Of a stretch of 64,000 nt of DNA, positions 1 through 11,455 are shown piece after piece. A program made the position numbers and the translations under genes. Origin of the DNA: Rhodamnia argentea (lineage: Eukaryota > Streptophyta > Magnoliopsida > Myrtales > Myrtaceae); assembly GCF_020921035.1 (NCBI RefSeq), contig NC_063160.1, positions 15,031,095 through 15,095,094 of the forward strand. Reading direction: 5' to 3'. How positions within the stretch are numbered: the stretch's first letter is position 1; each line of letters opens with the position of its first letter. Under the pieces are notes generated by a model. It was not told where the DNA came from. It saw only the letters and a program-made list of their open reading frames with translations, and did not search any database.

Positions 1-431
1 TTTATCTTCTTCTTTTTTATGGGCCAGAAATTAGAATATGTATCTGATTTCTTATACTTTTGTAGCTTTTTTATTATATTTAGTTTCCAGAATTTTATGC
101 GGATATTATAGTTGCTGTTAATAAGAGCTAAATATGTCTTTAATCGTTTTTCTCATTGGTTTATTTTTTTTTGTCATATATTGAAACTCTATAGCCTTTC
201 TGCCCCTTTTGCCAATATTGTTTTAGCCTTCGTTTCATGGAAAATAAAAAAAAAATGTGGACAAAAAAAAAATCAGTGCAAAAATCGTCCACCTCAATGC
301 TAGTCAGCCACCAAAGTAGGCAACGTTGAAAATCAATATTGATGGAATTTACTTGGATGGTACAAATGAAGGCACTGTGGCTAGAGTTTCCCTATTCTGG
401 TGGCATCAGAATAGGGAACATTTAAAAATGT
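1..431. other. AT-rich intergenic DNA, no gene seen
   Basis: Homopolymer-rich, AT-rich sequence. Short open frames have no recognisable domain or plant-like codon pattern. A partial copy of the motif that opens the next tandem repeat (ACAAATGAAGGCAC) occurs near 362. Confidence 0.5.
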
Positions 432-769
432 CTAAGTCAGCGCTATGTGATACAAATGAAGGCACCGTCCTATGTGGCACCGCTACTATCCACTTTAGCG
501 ATTTTCGGCTAAAATTGGTTGGATGTATTGAATTAGTACTAATGAAAAAAGGTTTAGGACTAAATTGGTCCAATTGAAAAACGATTAATGATATATTTAA
601 CTAAGTCGGCGCTATGTGCTACAAATGAAGGCATCGTTCTATGTGGCACCGCTACCGTCCACTTTAGCGATTTTCTGTTAAAATTGGCTGGATTGATTAA
701 ATTAGTACTAATGAAAAAAGGTTTAGGACTAAATTGGTCCAATTGAAAAGTTTAGGATTGAATTAGTGC
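432..769. repeat. Two-unit direct tandem repeat, period about 169 bp
   Basis: Units begin at 432 and 601 with CTAAGTCRGCGCTATGTG and run in parallel through ACAAATGAAGGCAYCG, CCACTTTAGCGATTTTC and GGACTAAATTGGTCCAATTG, with few substitutions. The wording resembles the dispersed family also seen near 3300, 26600 and 47200 (TTTGGCTAAAATTG, GTCCA). It is non-coding. Confidence 0.75.
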
Positions 770-2688
770 CAATGCAATAGGTTTAAGGCTTTTTTAGTAC
801 TTTTCCCTAGGGGTGCCAATGGTTCAATTTAGTTCGATTTTTTGAAAAATCGAATCGAACTGAATCATTAGGAAATATGCTTGAACTAAACCAAATCTCG
901 TCTCGAACCGAACTGAAAAACTCAATTCGGTTAGGTTCGGTTCGGTTTTCGGTTCGTATTTCGATTTTTTTTTTTTTTTGCTCCATACCTCACCCTTTAC
1001 AACCTATGTACTATTGAAATCCAAGTGAATAATCTGGAGTTATTAATTAATTACTGAGTATTAACATGTTTTTTTACATCTCATATGGCTAGCCTTTTCG
1101 GAAAATCTCACATAATTTTGCAAGAAAATTTTGAAGCTCCCAACAACTTGTTGGGACTATCATCCTGGATATTGGTATCATGCACAACAGATTTAACATC
1201 ATCACCAGTTCACTTTGCAGCAACATAAAGGTCGAAACCGTCGGAACTTGGAAGTGACCACTCCTGAATCCCTCAAGATGCACATGCTTAGCATGTGAAT
1301 CAATTGGAGATGTAACTTGGATGTCATGGGTGAAGGTTGTTTTTGGGACTTGAGGAATATAAACATTCAAATGACATCAGACTAAGACCCCATATCCATC
1401 TTCCAGATTTGCGTGAATTCGAAAAGATGTTTACAATAGCAATCAATGTTCCCATTTAGCGCACCACCATCTCAGACCCGCAAGTCGCAAGTACTCGGTC
1501 AATTTGGGAGAATCACGACATAAAACCTTCTTTGAGACTACAATCCATCAAGAAAATTCATGAAACTGAATACTTATGCTAATGAGGAGGTCCTGATCAG
1601 ATTTTATAACAAGTGAGAAGTAACATCCTCAGTCCTTCCAAGTTCCGATACGATTGAACCTTCCCAAGATAAACATCCAGCAATGCAAGGAAAAGCCTAC
1701 ATTGACAGTTTCTCCATAGAACCACAACAGCTTCTCCATAGAACCAATTCTTCTCTCAAAATCTCAATAAGAAAATGGTTTAACAAGTACCAATCTCCAA
1801 GTTTGTCAATCTCAATAAGAAAATGCTTCAAGCATCTCCAAACACCGGAACAGTGACCCCTTAACCCCGATAATAAGCAGAAGAAGCAGCAAAACCAGTA
1901 TAAAGAGGCTTCGGAGTATGCTTAGGATAACAAATATAATGTATGGCTTATATCCAAAATGGACCAAATGACGAGCAGCTACCATTTCATCACCACCATT
2001 GTTCCCACGTCCACATATTGCAAGAACACGCTAATGCTCGCTGGCTTTGTAGACCTGCCAACCCATCAGATTTCACAATTAGCCAGACATTACAACAACC
2101 AAAATACTAAATGCAAAGAAACCTAAGTAGATTTCAGCCAACAAAAGTTGGAGCAGTAACCACATAATTCCACCCAAAGTTCTGGTGGTAATGTCATGGC
2201 AGGTAGCAATGTACTTCTCTTGACCAACAGAAAGAGAAAAACAGAACTGGCAATCTACCGTTAGACTGATCAGGACATTTAATTCTACAGTTACATTATC
2301 TCCCAAAATTTTTTTTTTCCAGAATCACAGAACGGACAAGCATCCTGCATACTTCGGATGCTCATAATCCAGTAAAGTGAGACTTCCACATCAACACCAT
2401 AAGATATGCCGCTTAAAAGGCATTCAAGTCACGAGTGGAAACGAAGCACCAACCTCCAAGTTCATCAATCATTACGAGAAATCAATATCGAGTTAAGCTT
2501 GATGGCCGTAGTTGACAAATCTGCATTAAATTCACATGAGATGAATGAATGTCATTCAGATGAATACGAAACATTCTGACCCCCTTCATTCGAATCACCC
2601 ACGAAACAACTAAAATGCATGAACGATGCACGGATTTCAGAGAACATGAGGGGCTATGAACAGCGAGCAAATAAGATTCAAAGATCAG
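770..2688. other. Intergenic DNA with a GGTTCGGTTCGG-rich repeat, no gene seen
   Basis: Positions 820-975 hold low-complexity GGTTCGG/CGAACCG repeats followed by a T tract. The rest is moderately unique and shows no convincing coding frame. It could be 3' untranslated or downstream sequence of the minus-strand remnant at 2689-3226, but nothing proves this. Confidence 0.4.
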
Positions 2689-3226
2689 TTACATATTAGT
2701 TAAGACTTCAGAAGCAGTAACTGCAACATCTCCGTGTTTCCTCATCACTGACGGCTCACTTTCACCTGCATCTTCATCATCTGTGTAAGGAGAAAGTACA
2801 TGGGATAAAGCATTGACATAGGTATCGAGATTATGGTGCTTACTAGATTCTTGTATTTGCTCTCTCCTTTTCAAGAATCTGTTTCTCTGAGACAACCAAT
2901 CTTACCCCAACTCCATCGACTCGTACCTGCTTATCCCGATGGAAGACCTGCCAATCGGCCACGGGCTCAGGCTCAATGATGTTGACACCATTCCTGTTTG
3001 ACGTTTGCCGACTCCGACATTCATCCAAAAACTTGTCCTTTAAAAAGCTACCAATCGGGCGTGCACAGCAAAGGTCTCTGATTTCGACAACATTGTCAGT
3101 ATGTCGGTTTTCCTTCGTATGCATTGGAAATTGCTTGCTCGAAGTAAATTCTTCGCCACTGGGAGGACTGTGAGGATTCTTCCCCCAGGAAGCAGGGAAC
3201 AAGGATAAAGAAAAAGAAAAAAGCAA
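2689..3226 (-). pseudogene. Unidentified gene remnant with a frameshift
   Basis: Two overlapping minus-strand frames read like ordinary protein. The upstream frame (3226 to about 2870) contains VVEIRDLCCARPIGSFLKD and EPEPVADWQVFHRD. The downstream frame (about 2890 to 2689) contains FLKRREQIQESSKHHNLDTY, then VNALSHVLSPYTDDEDAGES. Both frames cover the same bases around 2868-2890, so continuity needs a single frameshift or a small unrecognised intron there. The acidic TDDEDAGESEP tail looks like the C-terminus of a eukaryotic protein. I do not recognise the family. It may be the last exon(s) of a gene broken before 3226, since A-rich repeat DNA lies just upstream of it. Confidence 0.35.
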
Positions 3227-3546
3227 AAAGAAAAGTAAAAAAGACTAAAAATTTAAAAAAAATCGAAAAAATTGTTAAATACTGTTAAGAATTGTTAACG
3301 TTAGCACCAACTGTACCATGTATGATGATTATCGTCCATATGATCGATTTTTGGCTAAAATTGAACGGATGGACTCAATCGGCAAAACGTGAAAATATTT
3401 AAAACTCAATTTTTGCAAAACTAAAAAGTTTGTGACTGAATTGACAAAAGTACTACATGTTTACGACTTTTTGAACAACTTTTCCCATCGGAATACGGTC
3501 AGTAATACAAATCTTTCTAACCTTGATTGTGCTTTACGTATTTCAA
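3227..3546. repeat. Dispersed repeat fragment abutting the GDSL relic
   Basis: Contains GACTGAATTGACAAAAGTA and ACGACTTTTTGAACAACTTT, the terminal wording of a MITE-like family also present near 26700, 28040 (inverted, in an intron of gene C) and 47270. It directly precedes the last-exon GDSL relic and occupies the place where intron 4 would be. Confidence 0.5.
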
Positions 3547-3788
3547 GCTTCAATGAGCCAAAAATGGCATGTTGTGGTCCGGGTCTATATGGGACAAACC
3601 CGAGTTGTGGAGGCAATAGAGAAGTGAAAGAATATTCGTTGTGCCATCGTCCTAAAAAATTCTTATTCTTCGATAACCATCTGAATGAACGGGCCAATCA
3701 ACAATTTGCCCAATTGATATGGAATGAAGGTTCAAGCACAATCGCGCCTTACAATGTAGAAGAGTTGTTCAAACTTGGGCAAACTTGA
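3547..3788 (+). pseudogene. GDSL esterase/lipase relic, last exon only
   Basis: The translation matches exon 5 of subtype I genes: MACCGPGLYGTNPSCGGNRE, then VKEYSLCHRPKKFLFFDNHL and ERANQQFAQLIWNE, ending near ELFKLGQT. Exons 1-4 are absent; upstream is dispersed repeat. The catalytic D-x-x-H has lost one codon and reads FDNHLNE where intact copies read FDAGHPSE, so Asp and His are mis-spaced. The acceptor is also displaced. The frame otherwise stays open, which suggests fairly recent truncation. It is the leftmost trace of the array and shares its 3' flank with a sequence downstream of gene A. Confidence 0.8.
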
Positions 3789-3905
3789 ACTTTTTCTCGG
3801 ACCCTTGAGGGAATAGAGGTACTCGAGCGTTGACAGTTAAATAAATTGGACCGATTTATCACTTGATTCTATCCTTTTAGTTCCATTTTGAGGTGACTAA
3901 ACATA
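3780..3905 (+). repeat. 3'-flank duplication matching 10886-11005
   Basis: Starts at AACTTGAACTTTTTCTCGGA and continues through CTTGAGGGAATAGAGGTACT, GCGTTGACAGTTAAAT and GATTCTATCCTTTTAGTTC. The same order appears at 10886-11005 with a few substitutions. This is the 3' flank of the exon-5 relic, copied without coding sequence to a point about 450 bp downstream of gene A. Confidence 0.75.
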
Positions 3906-4546
3906 GGAACGATCTAAAATGAAATGTCAGTAATTTATCTCATTGCGATGAATACTCAAGAAAAAAAGATAGGGTATCGGGACGCTAATAGAACGAAGCA
4001 TTTTAACCCATTAGGCCTCAGGTTAGTAGTGATCAGAAGCGCTCTATATGGCGCTTGAGACGGGTTTCGATCAGGGGCCGCCTTCTGCGGTACCGGAAGC
4101 AGAGCAAGGGGTGGTCATCGGTTTTACATACTCCGGGCCCGTCTTCTAGATATAGGCTGTGTTGAAATATGTCTCGAATTTTAGCCCATGAATGATATGA
4201 GATTATTAAAGAAAAGTCAAAAATCGAGCAAAGGAAAATATATACGAAATCGAATTATGTTAAAGTTGATGGTGCATTGTGTCTTTGCTCAAGAAATAGA
4301 AAAGCCCAGTTGGACTCGATCAACCGAAGATAAAAAGATAAAGGGACACGGAAGTTAGTTACACACGCAAGAATTATCGGCCAAAGAAAGAAAATAAACA
4401 ATATAAAAGGAAATCATTTATCTTGGAAAAGTTGACTAATGCCACAACATTGACTGTTAGGCCAGCGCCTTTATTTAGGCCTGATAATTTCATTTATTGG
4501 GCTCTTTGCTCATTCTTTTATTTTCAGAAAATTGAGATGGATGTGC
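3906..4546. other. Intergenic DNA, no gene seen
   Basis: No convincing coding frame, RNA gene or terminal repeats recognised before the hAT-type element that starts at 4555. Confidence 0.4.
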
Positions 4547-4554
4547 CGTCCGCC

Positions 4555-5169
4555 TAGGGGTGAGCATGGTTCCGGGGTAGAACCGAGAACACGGAACCGG
4601 AACCTGTAGGATCCGGTCTGGTTCCAGGTTTCAAGGTATGTAGGGTAGGTTCTAGGTTCCAAAAATTTAGGAACCTGTTCTAATGGGTAGGTTCCGGGTT
4701 CCACTACTTGGAACCTGGAACCTGGACTCTAGATTTTAAAATAATTTTTTATATTTTTCTTAGTATATATTTTTGCATGATCCTACAATGTTCTATGGCG
4801 CCGGATGATGAGTATATAATTTGGAGCCAAACAAAATTTTAGGTTTCAGATTCCAAAAAATGATAAACGTGTTCTAATGTATTGGTTTCGGGTTCTAAAT
4901 GTAATCTGTACGGAACCTAAAACCACTTATATCTACTTTCTCTTAGATGTTGTAGCGTTCATTCTTATTTTGCTTAACTAAAAATGAAAAAATAAAAGAA
5001 ATTGATAGGTTCTCGGGTACCCTGGAACCGACCCTAGAACCTGTGACATGGTAGGTTCCAAGGTATGATGGGTAGGTTCCGGGTTCCAAAAAAAAGAGGA
5101 ACCTGTGCGGATGGGTAGGTTCCGGGTTCCAGGTGGAACCTGTGAGGAACCTGGAACCGCTCATCCCTA
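4555..5169. mobile_element. hAT-type non-autonomous element (MITE), 615 bp
   Basis: The ends are inverted: left TAGGGGTGAGCATGGTTCC, right end read on the other strand TAGGGATGAGCGGTTCC. They are flanked by 8-bp duplications CGTCCGCC (4547-4554) and CGTTCGCC (5170-5177), which differ by one transition. An 8-bp duplication and TAGGG-type ends are the hAT signature. The inside is filled with GGAACC/GGTTCC-rich sequence in both orientations and no transposase is visible, so it must have moved with an enzyme supplied elsewhere. Confidence 0.85.
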
Positions 5170-5177
5170 CGTTCGCC

Positions 5178-5769
5178 CCACTCTTTGGTATGCCTACTCA
5201 CTTAAAGTTCTCCCATCGTGATGTAGTGGACGTGGAGAACAATACTACGTAGATTAGAGTCACGATTGTTGTATGGATAGATACTGGAACAGCAAAGACG
5301 GTTCCCCTTGCCTTTGTAGCCTTACATCAAAATATTGATGGCGCACTTATGAGCCCTCTATGCAACTTTGATGGGCCATCGGGTTTTCAAGTCGGAATGA
5401 TGCCTTAGAGTGGAGGTTGAACCGGGGAGGAGGAGGAAAAGTCCAATAAGGGGTAACGGTAGCGATAGGGACAGAATCGTAGTCACTAGTTCCACCTTCC
5501 GTAAATTTGATCGTATATAAGATCGGAGGTTAGGTTGTACTATGAAAAATATGTCACATATAATAAATAGTACGCGTGGTTGTAAATGTTTCAGAAGCTG
5601 TTATGTCTGCTTAGTTGGTTGCTTTTACATTGCGTTTTTCGTGTTTCGGGAAAAAAAGAGAAAGAAGAAAAATGCGTTCGTGAGGTGACGTGCCTGGGAC
5701 TTCACAAGATCTCTCCCTCTCCTTCCCTCCCCTCCCCCCATTTGATGAACCGTTTTTTTTTTTTCAATC
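5178..5769. other. Intergenic DNA, no gene seen
   Basis: Mixed composition with a T tract near 5752-5764. No gene recognised. The last part may already belong to the dispersed family that starts at about 5770. Confidence 0.4.
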
Positions 5770-6090
5770 TGATCTAGATCTAGAAGTTTCTCTCTCGTTT
5801 TGGCAAGTTTTCTTATTATATGTTTTCGAGGTTTTGTTTCCCTTGGATTTCGTTAGCATACAAGTTCGGTTTCAAAGGAGATTGGAAGAGTTTCGTGAAG
5901 GTTTTATTCTCGGTATTCAATCTGTGCTCGTTCAACCTTTTTATACTGCATGGCGATGGCATTGTGGATACCGAACCTAGGCGTTCACTGCCGAAAGGCA
6001 AACTCATAGCAAGATATGAAGATTTCGATATGTGCTCATTGCTGAAGACAGATTCGATGATCAGCCGCCGATCTTGATTTAAAGAAGTTA
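5770..6090 (+). repeat. Dispersed repeat family copy 1, with a short conserved frame
   Basis: Shares long stretches with 11145-11455 (minus strand): AGTTTCGTGAAGGTTTTA, TCTGTGCTCRTTCAACCTTT and CTGCATGGCGATRG. The best-conserved part reads in one frame as HGDGIVDTEPRRSLPKGK, then YEDFDMCSLLKTDSMIS. A third copy lies at 15080-15298. It looks like the 5' end of some gene (leader intron plus start of coding) that has been dispersed; the parent gene is not recognised. Confidence 0.6.
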
Positions 6091-8068
6091 TAGATTTGTT
6101 TTTTGAGTATGATAGCCCTATCTTTGTTTTGGTGATTCATCTTGTTATCTGCAATTTGTTTTGGGTTGAAGTTGTAACAATTGGATTGCGATGTTTCGCT
6201 TTTTTTTTTTTTTGGCGAATATGAATGAAATGTTATTTCGGGGAAAAAAAAAAAGACAAACATGATACCGCAAATTGGCATCTTGTATTGACACTTACCG
6301 CAGTCAGATTTAGTTTTGAAAAATAATCATTCTCGAAGCACACTGTGTCTAAGACGTAAATCTTTGATAAGGCAATGCGTTGGTTTTTGGTGAAGCGAGT
6401 ATGCTCTCCACCCATCACCCCGAGAACCAGAAGGCGATGCGTCGGTTTCCATCAATTCTTTAACTTCATGCGAATGAGCATGCCTTTTGGTACATATGAT
6501 GACTTTTGGTTGTAAAGAAACTGAATATTCACGTGTAACTCAACATTATATGGTCAAGTGCTACCTTAAAGTTGCCTTCCCGTTCAAGACATAACTTTTT
6601 ACTTATCGCCAACTATAACATCCTCCACGAGGAAACCTCCTCGCCTTTTATCAAATTACCCACGATGTTGGAGCAAAAAGATTTCAAGCTCAAAATCGTG
6701 CATATCATCGCTGAGAATGAATGGTTCCGAAAGCATCATTCCGAATGTGATCGCTTGCGCCGCTCAAAATAATTAGCTAATAAAAAATGGTGTCTAGACG
6801 TTTCCGTGAACCACGAAAATGTTTTTCCGTCCACTCATTTCGGGAAGCATATGAGTGATCGGTTTCAAGAAAATGTTCTCCGAGTTATTTATCTTTTATG
6901 AAATAAACGGAGCCTTCGAATGCGTTTGTTTCGCGAAAAGTTCGAGATTTTGGGAGACATTTTTTTTGAAAAACGATGGCTCATATCGCATATGAAGATA
7001 AATGAATGAAAATATATTTATTATCCATAAAAATAGCGAGACATAAACTGTCATCAATGCTGAGAATATTTCCCGTTGATTAAATTTTTTTTAATCGACG
7101 TTTGACAAGAAAAAAAAGAACGTTTTTGATCGACGTAATTTAATCATCTAGCCATCAAATTGCGCTCGTTTTGTGAATCCCACCACCGTCTAGCCTAGGG
7201 TATCTTAGAAGAGGGGTTTGGTGCCAAATTCGGACCCAACAAAATTATCTTCCCATGTATTTCTCCATTTGCAATGTCGCGTAACTTGTACGGGAGTGCA
7301 ATTCTTGCTAATGTGTTGAAAAATGTCCCTTGGATCACGATTCCTGCCACGGTTTCGTCCTTATCTACGCTGGCCCTCACTTTTTAAGTTAGAAAGCTTC
7401 GTTTATTTTGTAAAAAATATTTTTTAAAAATATATACATTTTTTAGAATTTTTGATAGTTAATTCGTGTAAAATAAGCTAATCCCAAAAAATAAACATAA
7501 ATGACCCAGTCGTTTTCCTTTTATATTGTTTATGTCGTGGAAAATCCAGCCGTAGAGTTGACTTGGACTTGCGTGTCAGAGAAGCAAGGAAATAAAATAA
7601 GGGAATTGACTCCTTGTTTGGGTCGGCAAAAGGTTGACACGGTTTTGCATATATATGTGATTTTGTGCGTTGATTCGGAGAGAGTTATTGAAGCGCCGCG
7701 CGAGTGCTTGGAAAAGTTTTTTTTCTCGGTGAGTTATGTTCATGATATTACATCAAAAATTCAAGTGTCGAAGCCGATTAAATCTTGAAGTTAGATTTGT
7801 ATACTTCCTTTGAGAGATTGAGAGATTATTTCGTTAGGAATTGGAGGTTAAATACTGTGTGAGTTCTTAGATGTAATTGGAGCTTAAGAAATACTGAAAG
7901 TGTTTGAGTAACTCGAGTGCGATTTGTAATCTCCGTGTATCGCTTGATCTACAGTGAAATTTGTTGCTGCTCTCCCCGTAAATGTAGGTATCTACAATCG
8001 AACCACATACATCCGGTGTTCGATTTATTTTCCTATTCTGTTTATTTATTATTCGATTGCTTATTCCG
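6091..8068. other. Intergenic DNA with weak MITE-like fragments
   Basis: No gene recognised. Positions about 6790-6960 contain phrases typical of the TTTTCC/GGAAAA MITEs found elsewhere here (GAAAATGTTTTTCCGTCCA, CAAGAAAATGTTCTCCG), without clear ends. The rest is AT-rich. Confidence 0.4.
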
Positions 8069-8468
8069 CACAACAGGTGTTATGCTGGTGAATAACTCAA
8101 GATGGCGTGTTAGCCAGAAGTGTGCTCTGGTGCTCACACGCAGAGCTCCATTTGAATCATCTAAGCCTATGATTTGTCAAAGTGGGCTTCTGGATAAGTA
8201 GTAGAAAGCGACTCTAAATTTGGTCAGACACGTCTCCTTGACGAAAGCCGCCTTGCGCTTCCAAGTGTTGAGCTTAGGCGGCCGAAGTGGGAATAAAATA
8301 AGAACACATCGTCGGACTCCGACTTGTCCAGGCATATCTCCCAAAGTTTATCCGAGTCATGGTCAATGCAAGGGCAGAAGACTTTGTAACAATTACTTCT
8401 ATCACCATACTTTTCCCATATATACGTACCAAACTGAAGAGGACGAACATCGTCCAACACTGTTCGTC
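8069..8468 (+). promoter_or_regulatory. Upstream region of gene A, shared with gene B
   Basis: Positions about 8090-8300 match, in inverted orientation, 19700-19814 joined to about 20547-20670 upstream of gene B. A common core reads CTCCTTGACGAAAGCCGCC (8232-8250). A TATA-like box TATATA lies at 8419-8424, about 45 bp before the ATG; gene B has TATATAT at the homologous place. The core carries a TTGAC motif, the centre of W-boxes bound by WRKY factors, but the canonical TTGACC/T is not met. Activity is inferred. Confidence 0.6.
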
Positions 8469-10434
8469 ATGCTGACTCCGACTCTACACACCGTTCTCTT
8501 CGCTGTTTTCGCAAGCCTCTTCGTCTCTGCTCACTGCGACAATCGATCTTGGAAAGATGCTGCTCTGTTCATCTTCGGTGACTCCCTCAACGACGCCGGA
8601 ACCAACGCCTATCTATATCTAAACACCACTGTGGTTAGTCGATCAAATTTTCCTCCTTATGGCGAGACATTCTTCCACCATCCCACTGGCAGATACTCCG
8701 ACGGTCGTTTGATCGTTGATTTCATCGGTAACTTCCCTCTTTTTTTTTTTTTTTTCATCGGGTAACTTGTACGCAAATTCTATTTGTTGCCTCCATCGGT
8801 TACTACTTAATTCGTTCGCCGTTGTATTTGGTTTTCTGTTTTTTTTTGGTTATGCAGCTGAACATGCAAAGCTGCCACTGATTCCGCCGTATCTCCAAAT
8901 GAAAGGCGGTGAATTCATGGGAGGGGCGAATTTCGCATCCAGTGGAGCCGGCGCTTTGGTTGAAACTTATAGAGGATACGTATGTCCATTTTCACCTTCC
9001 TTTTTTTGGCTCGAGGCTTTTAAATATTTTCATTTTTTGAGACTGCAAGAAAAAAGGGAAATGAACAAGTTCGTGTTTTTAAATTTTATCAGGTGGTGGA
9101 CTTGAAGACGCAGCTGAAGCAGCTTGAACAGCTGGAGAAGAAGCTGAGGAAGGAGATGGGGAGCGAGAAGGCGAAGAGGATAATTAAGGACGGTGTCTAC
9201 TTAATTAGCATCGGAAGCAATGATTACTTGTTCCCTCTCCTTTATAATTCCACTCTGTTTCAGTCCATTTCCATGGAGGATTCCGTGGGGATGGTGATTG
9301 GAAACATCACCAACGTGCTCGAGGTACGAAACCAATAAGAATTCCCATTATCCGCCCTGCTCTCCAGAAAAGTATTTTCTAGTTTCACTTTGAAAAATAG
9401 ATTTTGACGAACCTTGTGATTTCTTGCGATTTCCCGGCACAAAGCGACAAATCCTACAGATATATAGACACAAGCTGATGTAATTGGCAAATTCGAAGAT
9501 GGCACGAGTTCACACTACATTGTCAAACTTGAGTATATGATCCAATGTTGATGATCATTTGTTTAAATCGCTAGGCCGTGATTTGATATTCCACAAAAAA
9601 TCTGTAATATCACTTAGCTAATTATAAGTTACGTAGCGCCGTGGGTCGTGCAAGTAAAGAGTTATGCAAATATTTTGGGGCCTTATTATCTAATAGTCAG
9701 GTGGCATCTTGAGTGTATCATGATTAGTTCACCTCCTTGAACGATCTTAAGTCGCGCTCTTCGCGTTGATTTGGCTTTCTAATTTGTCATTTCAGGGAAT
9801 GTACAAAGTAGGAGGAAGAAAGTTTGCAATGATAGGAATACTTCCATTTGGGTGTGTGCCAGGCATGAGAGCATTAACCAGAAATGGTTCTTGCTCAGGT
9901 GAAGCCAACAATCTGGCAAAGCTTCACAACATTGCTCTTACTTCAGTTCTCACTAAGCTGGAGACTCGTCTTCAAGGATTCGAGTACTCCTACTTCGATT
10001 TCTACACGGCCACCAGGGAGAGAATCCAACACCCATCCAAATATGGTGAGTTGTTTATGCTCTCTGTGCACTTAATTTTGATTGAGTTTTAAGCATCATT
10101 GCTCCTATAACACCTGTGGATTTGCACCTTGTTATATCCCTCGTGTGCTGAATGGAAGTCCTTATTCGCAATTTGTGAAATTGATTCAGGTTTCAAGGAA
10201 GTGGAAACCGCGTGTTGTGGTTCGGGTCCTTATAGGGGAAATTTCACCTGCGGAGGGAAGAGAGGAGTGAATAAATTTTCATTATGCCGTCATCCTGGGA
10301 AGTACCTGTTCTTTGATGCCTTCCATCCAACTGAGAGGGCAAATCGGCAATTTGCGCAGTTGATGTGGAACGGGAATCCTACTATAATCAAACCTCACAC
10401 TCTGAAAGCATTGTTCAAGCACGAGGGGATTTGA
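8469..10434 (+). CDS. GDSL esterase/lipase, gene A (subtype I)
   Basis: Five exons join in frame: 8469-8727, 8858-8979, 9093-9323, 9796-10045, 10190-10434; all introns are GT-AG and the product is 368 residues. The N-terminus MLTPTLHTVLFAVFASLFVS is a hydrophobic signal peptide, so the enzyme should be secreted. SGNH-hydrolase landmarks are present: [13 protein letters not shown] (nucleophile Ser), [12 protein letters not shown] (Gly block), [10 protein letters not shown] (Asn block) and FDAFHPTERANRQ (Asp and His). The conserved Cys region [16 protein letters not shown] opens exon 5. The start was chosen because it precedes the signal peptide and aligns with genes B-E. Asparagine follows GDSL where many relatives have Phe or Ser. 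It is the inverted partner of gene B. The family hydrolyses acyl esters; its natural substrate is unknown. Confidence 0.93.
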
Positions 10435-11144
10435 ATTTCCTTTTTCTTCACAAAATCGTAGGTAAACAACCACATCCCACTCCAACGTCAAATCTTGAGT
10501 GACGGAGCATGATGTTGGACCGATTGTATGGCTGCACTTTTGTTAAATAATGGGGATGTTTAAATGAGCCATAGTGTTGTTAGAACGTCGCAAGCTCGAA
10601 TGCCTTAGAAGTTTTGGGAAAAGTAGGAAAAAATGAGATTGATTATTGCTTGATTCTGAGCTTTTAAAAGCATGTTAAGGGCCCAAAACACGGTGAGCGT
10701 TCTGAAGATGTGGTCAAACGATAAACGAACTGATATAAGAAGAATTAAGAATGAAAAAACTCAGGAAAAAGAAGAGGGGAGATAGTTGATTGCATCAGGC
10801 AGCCTAAAGTCTTGCATTAGATATAGGATGTTGTGCTAGTAGGTAGAGTTGTCAATGGTTAATTCAGTTTGGCTTTTTGAAAAAAATGGGCATACTTGAA
10901 CTTTTTCTTGGACCCTTGAGGAAATAAAGGTACTCGTGCGTTGACTGTTAAATTAATTGGACCAATTTATTACTTGGTTCTATCCTTTTAGTTTCATTTT
11001 TTTTTGGGTCAAGGTAGCATTTCATTAATATCCACGATAGAATACAACTTCGAAGCAAAACAAGATCCAGATAACAAATAAATCTTCAGAATAATGATGG
11101 GAGTCATGTGCTCAAAAAGCAAATTTATGACTTTTTCAAAACGA
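10435..11144 (+). other. 3' flank of gene A, with the 10886-11005 duplicate
   Basis: Positions 10500-10610 (GATGTTGGACCGATTGTATG, GTTAAATAATGGGGATGTTT) match the 3' flanks of gene C (about 29357-29440) and gene B (about 17265-17380, minus strand), so this stretch was duplicated with the genes. Positions 10886-11005 repeat 3780-3905. Confidence 0.6.
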
Positions 11145-11455
11145 AATTGATGGCCGATCACCGAATTCGTCTTTAGTAATTAGCACACATTGAGATTTTT
11201 ATCTATTTTTACAGCTTTTCCTTTCGACAGTGTGCGTTTAGGTTCAACATCCCCAACACTATCGCCATGCAGAATATAAAGGTTGAATGAGCACAGATTT
11301 GATAGTGAGAGTAAAACCTTCACGAAACTTTTCCGATCTCATTCGAAACTAGACTTGTACGCTATTGAAGTCCGAGCAAAGCGAAATCTCAAAAACATAT
11401 ACTAAAAAACTCTCCGAAACGGGAGGGAGAAACTATGACTTCCTGAAAATTTTTA
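11145..11455 (-). repeat. Dispersed repeat family copy 2
   Basis: Inverted relative to copy 1. On the minus strand it reads through GTTTCGTGAAGGTTTTACTC, CTGTGCTCATTCAACCTTT and CTGCATGGCGATAGTGTTGG, then a short frame HGDSVGDVEPKRTLSKGKAV ending in a stop. The same motif in copies 1 and 3 shows that these are one family. Confidence 0.6.

Noticed and set aside
8224..8460. Minus-strand open frame in the gene A promoter
   Set aside because: It is antisense to a region conserved as promoter with gene B, and the frame is not conserved there.
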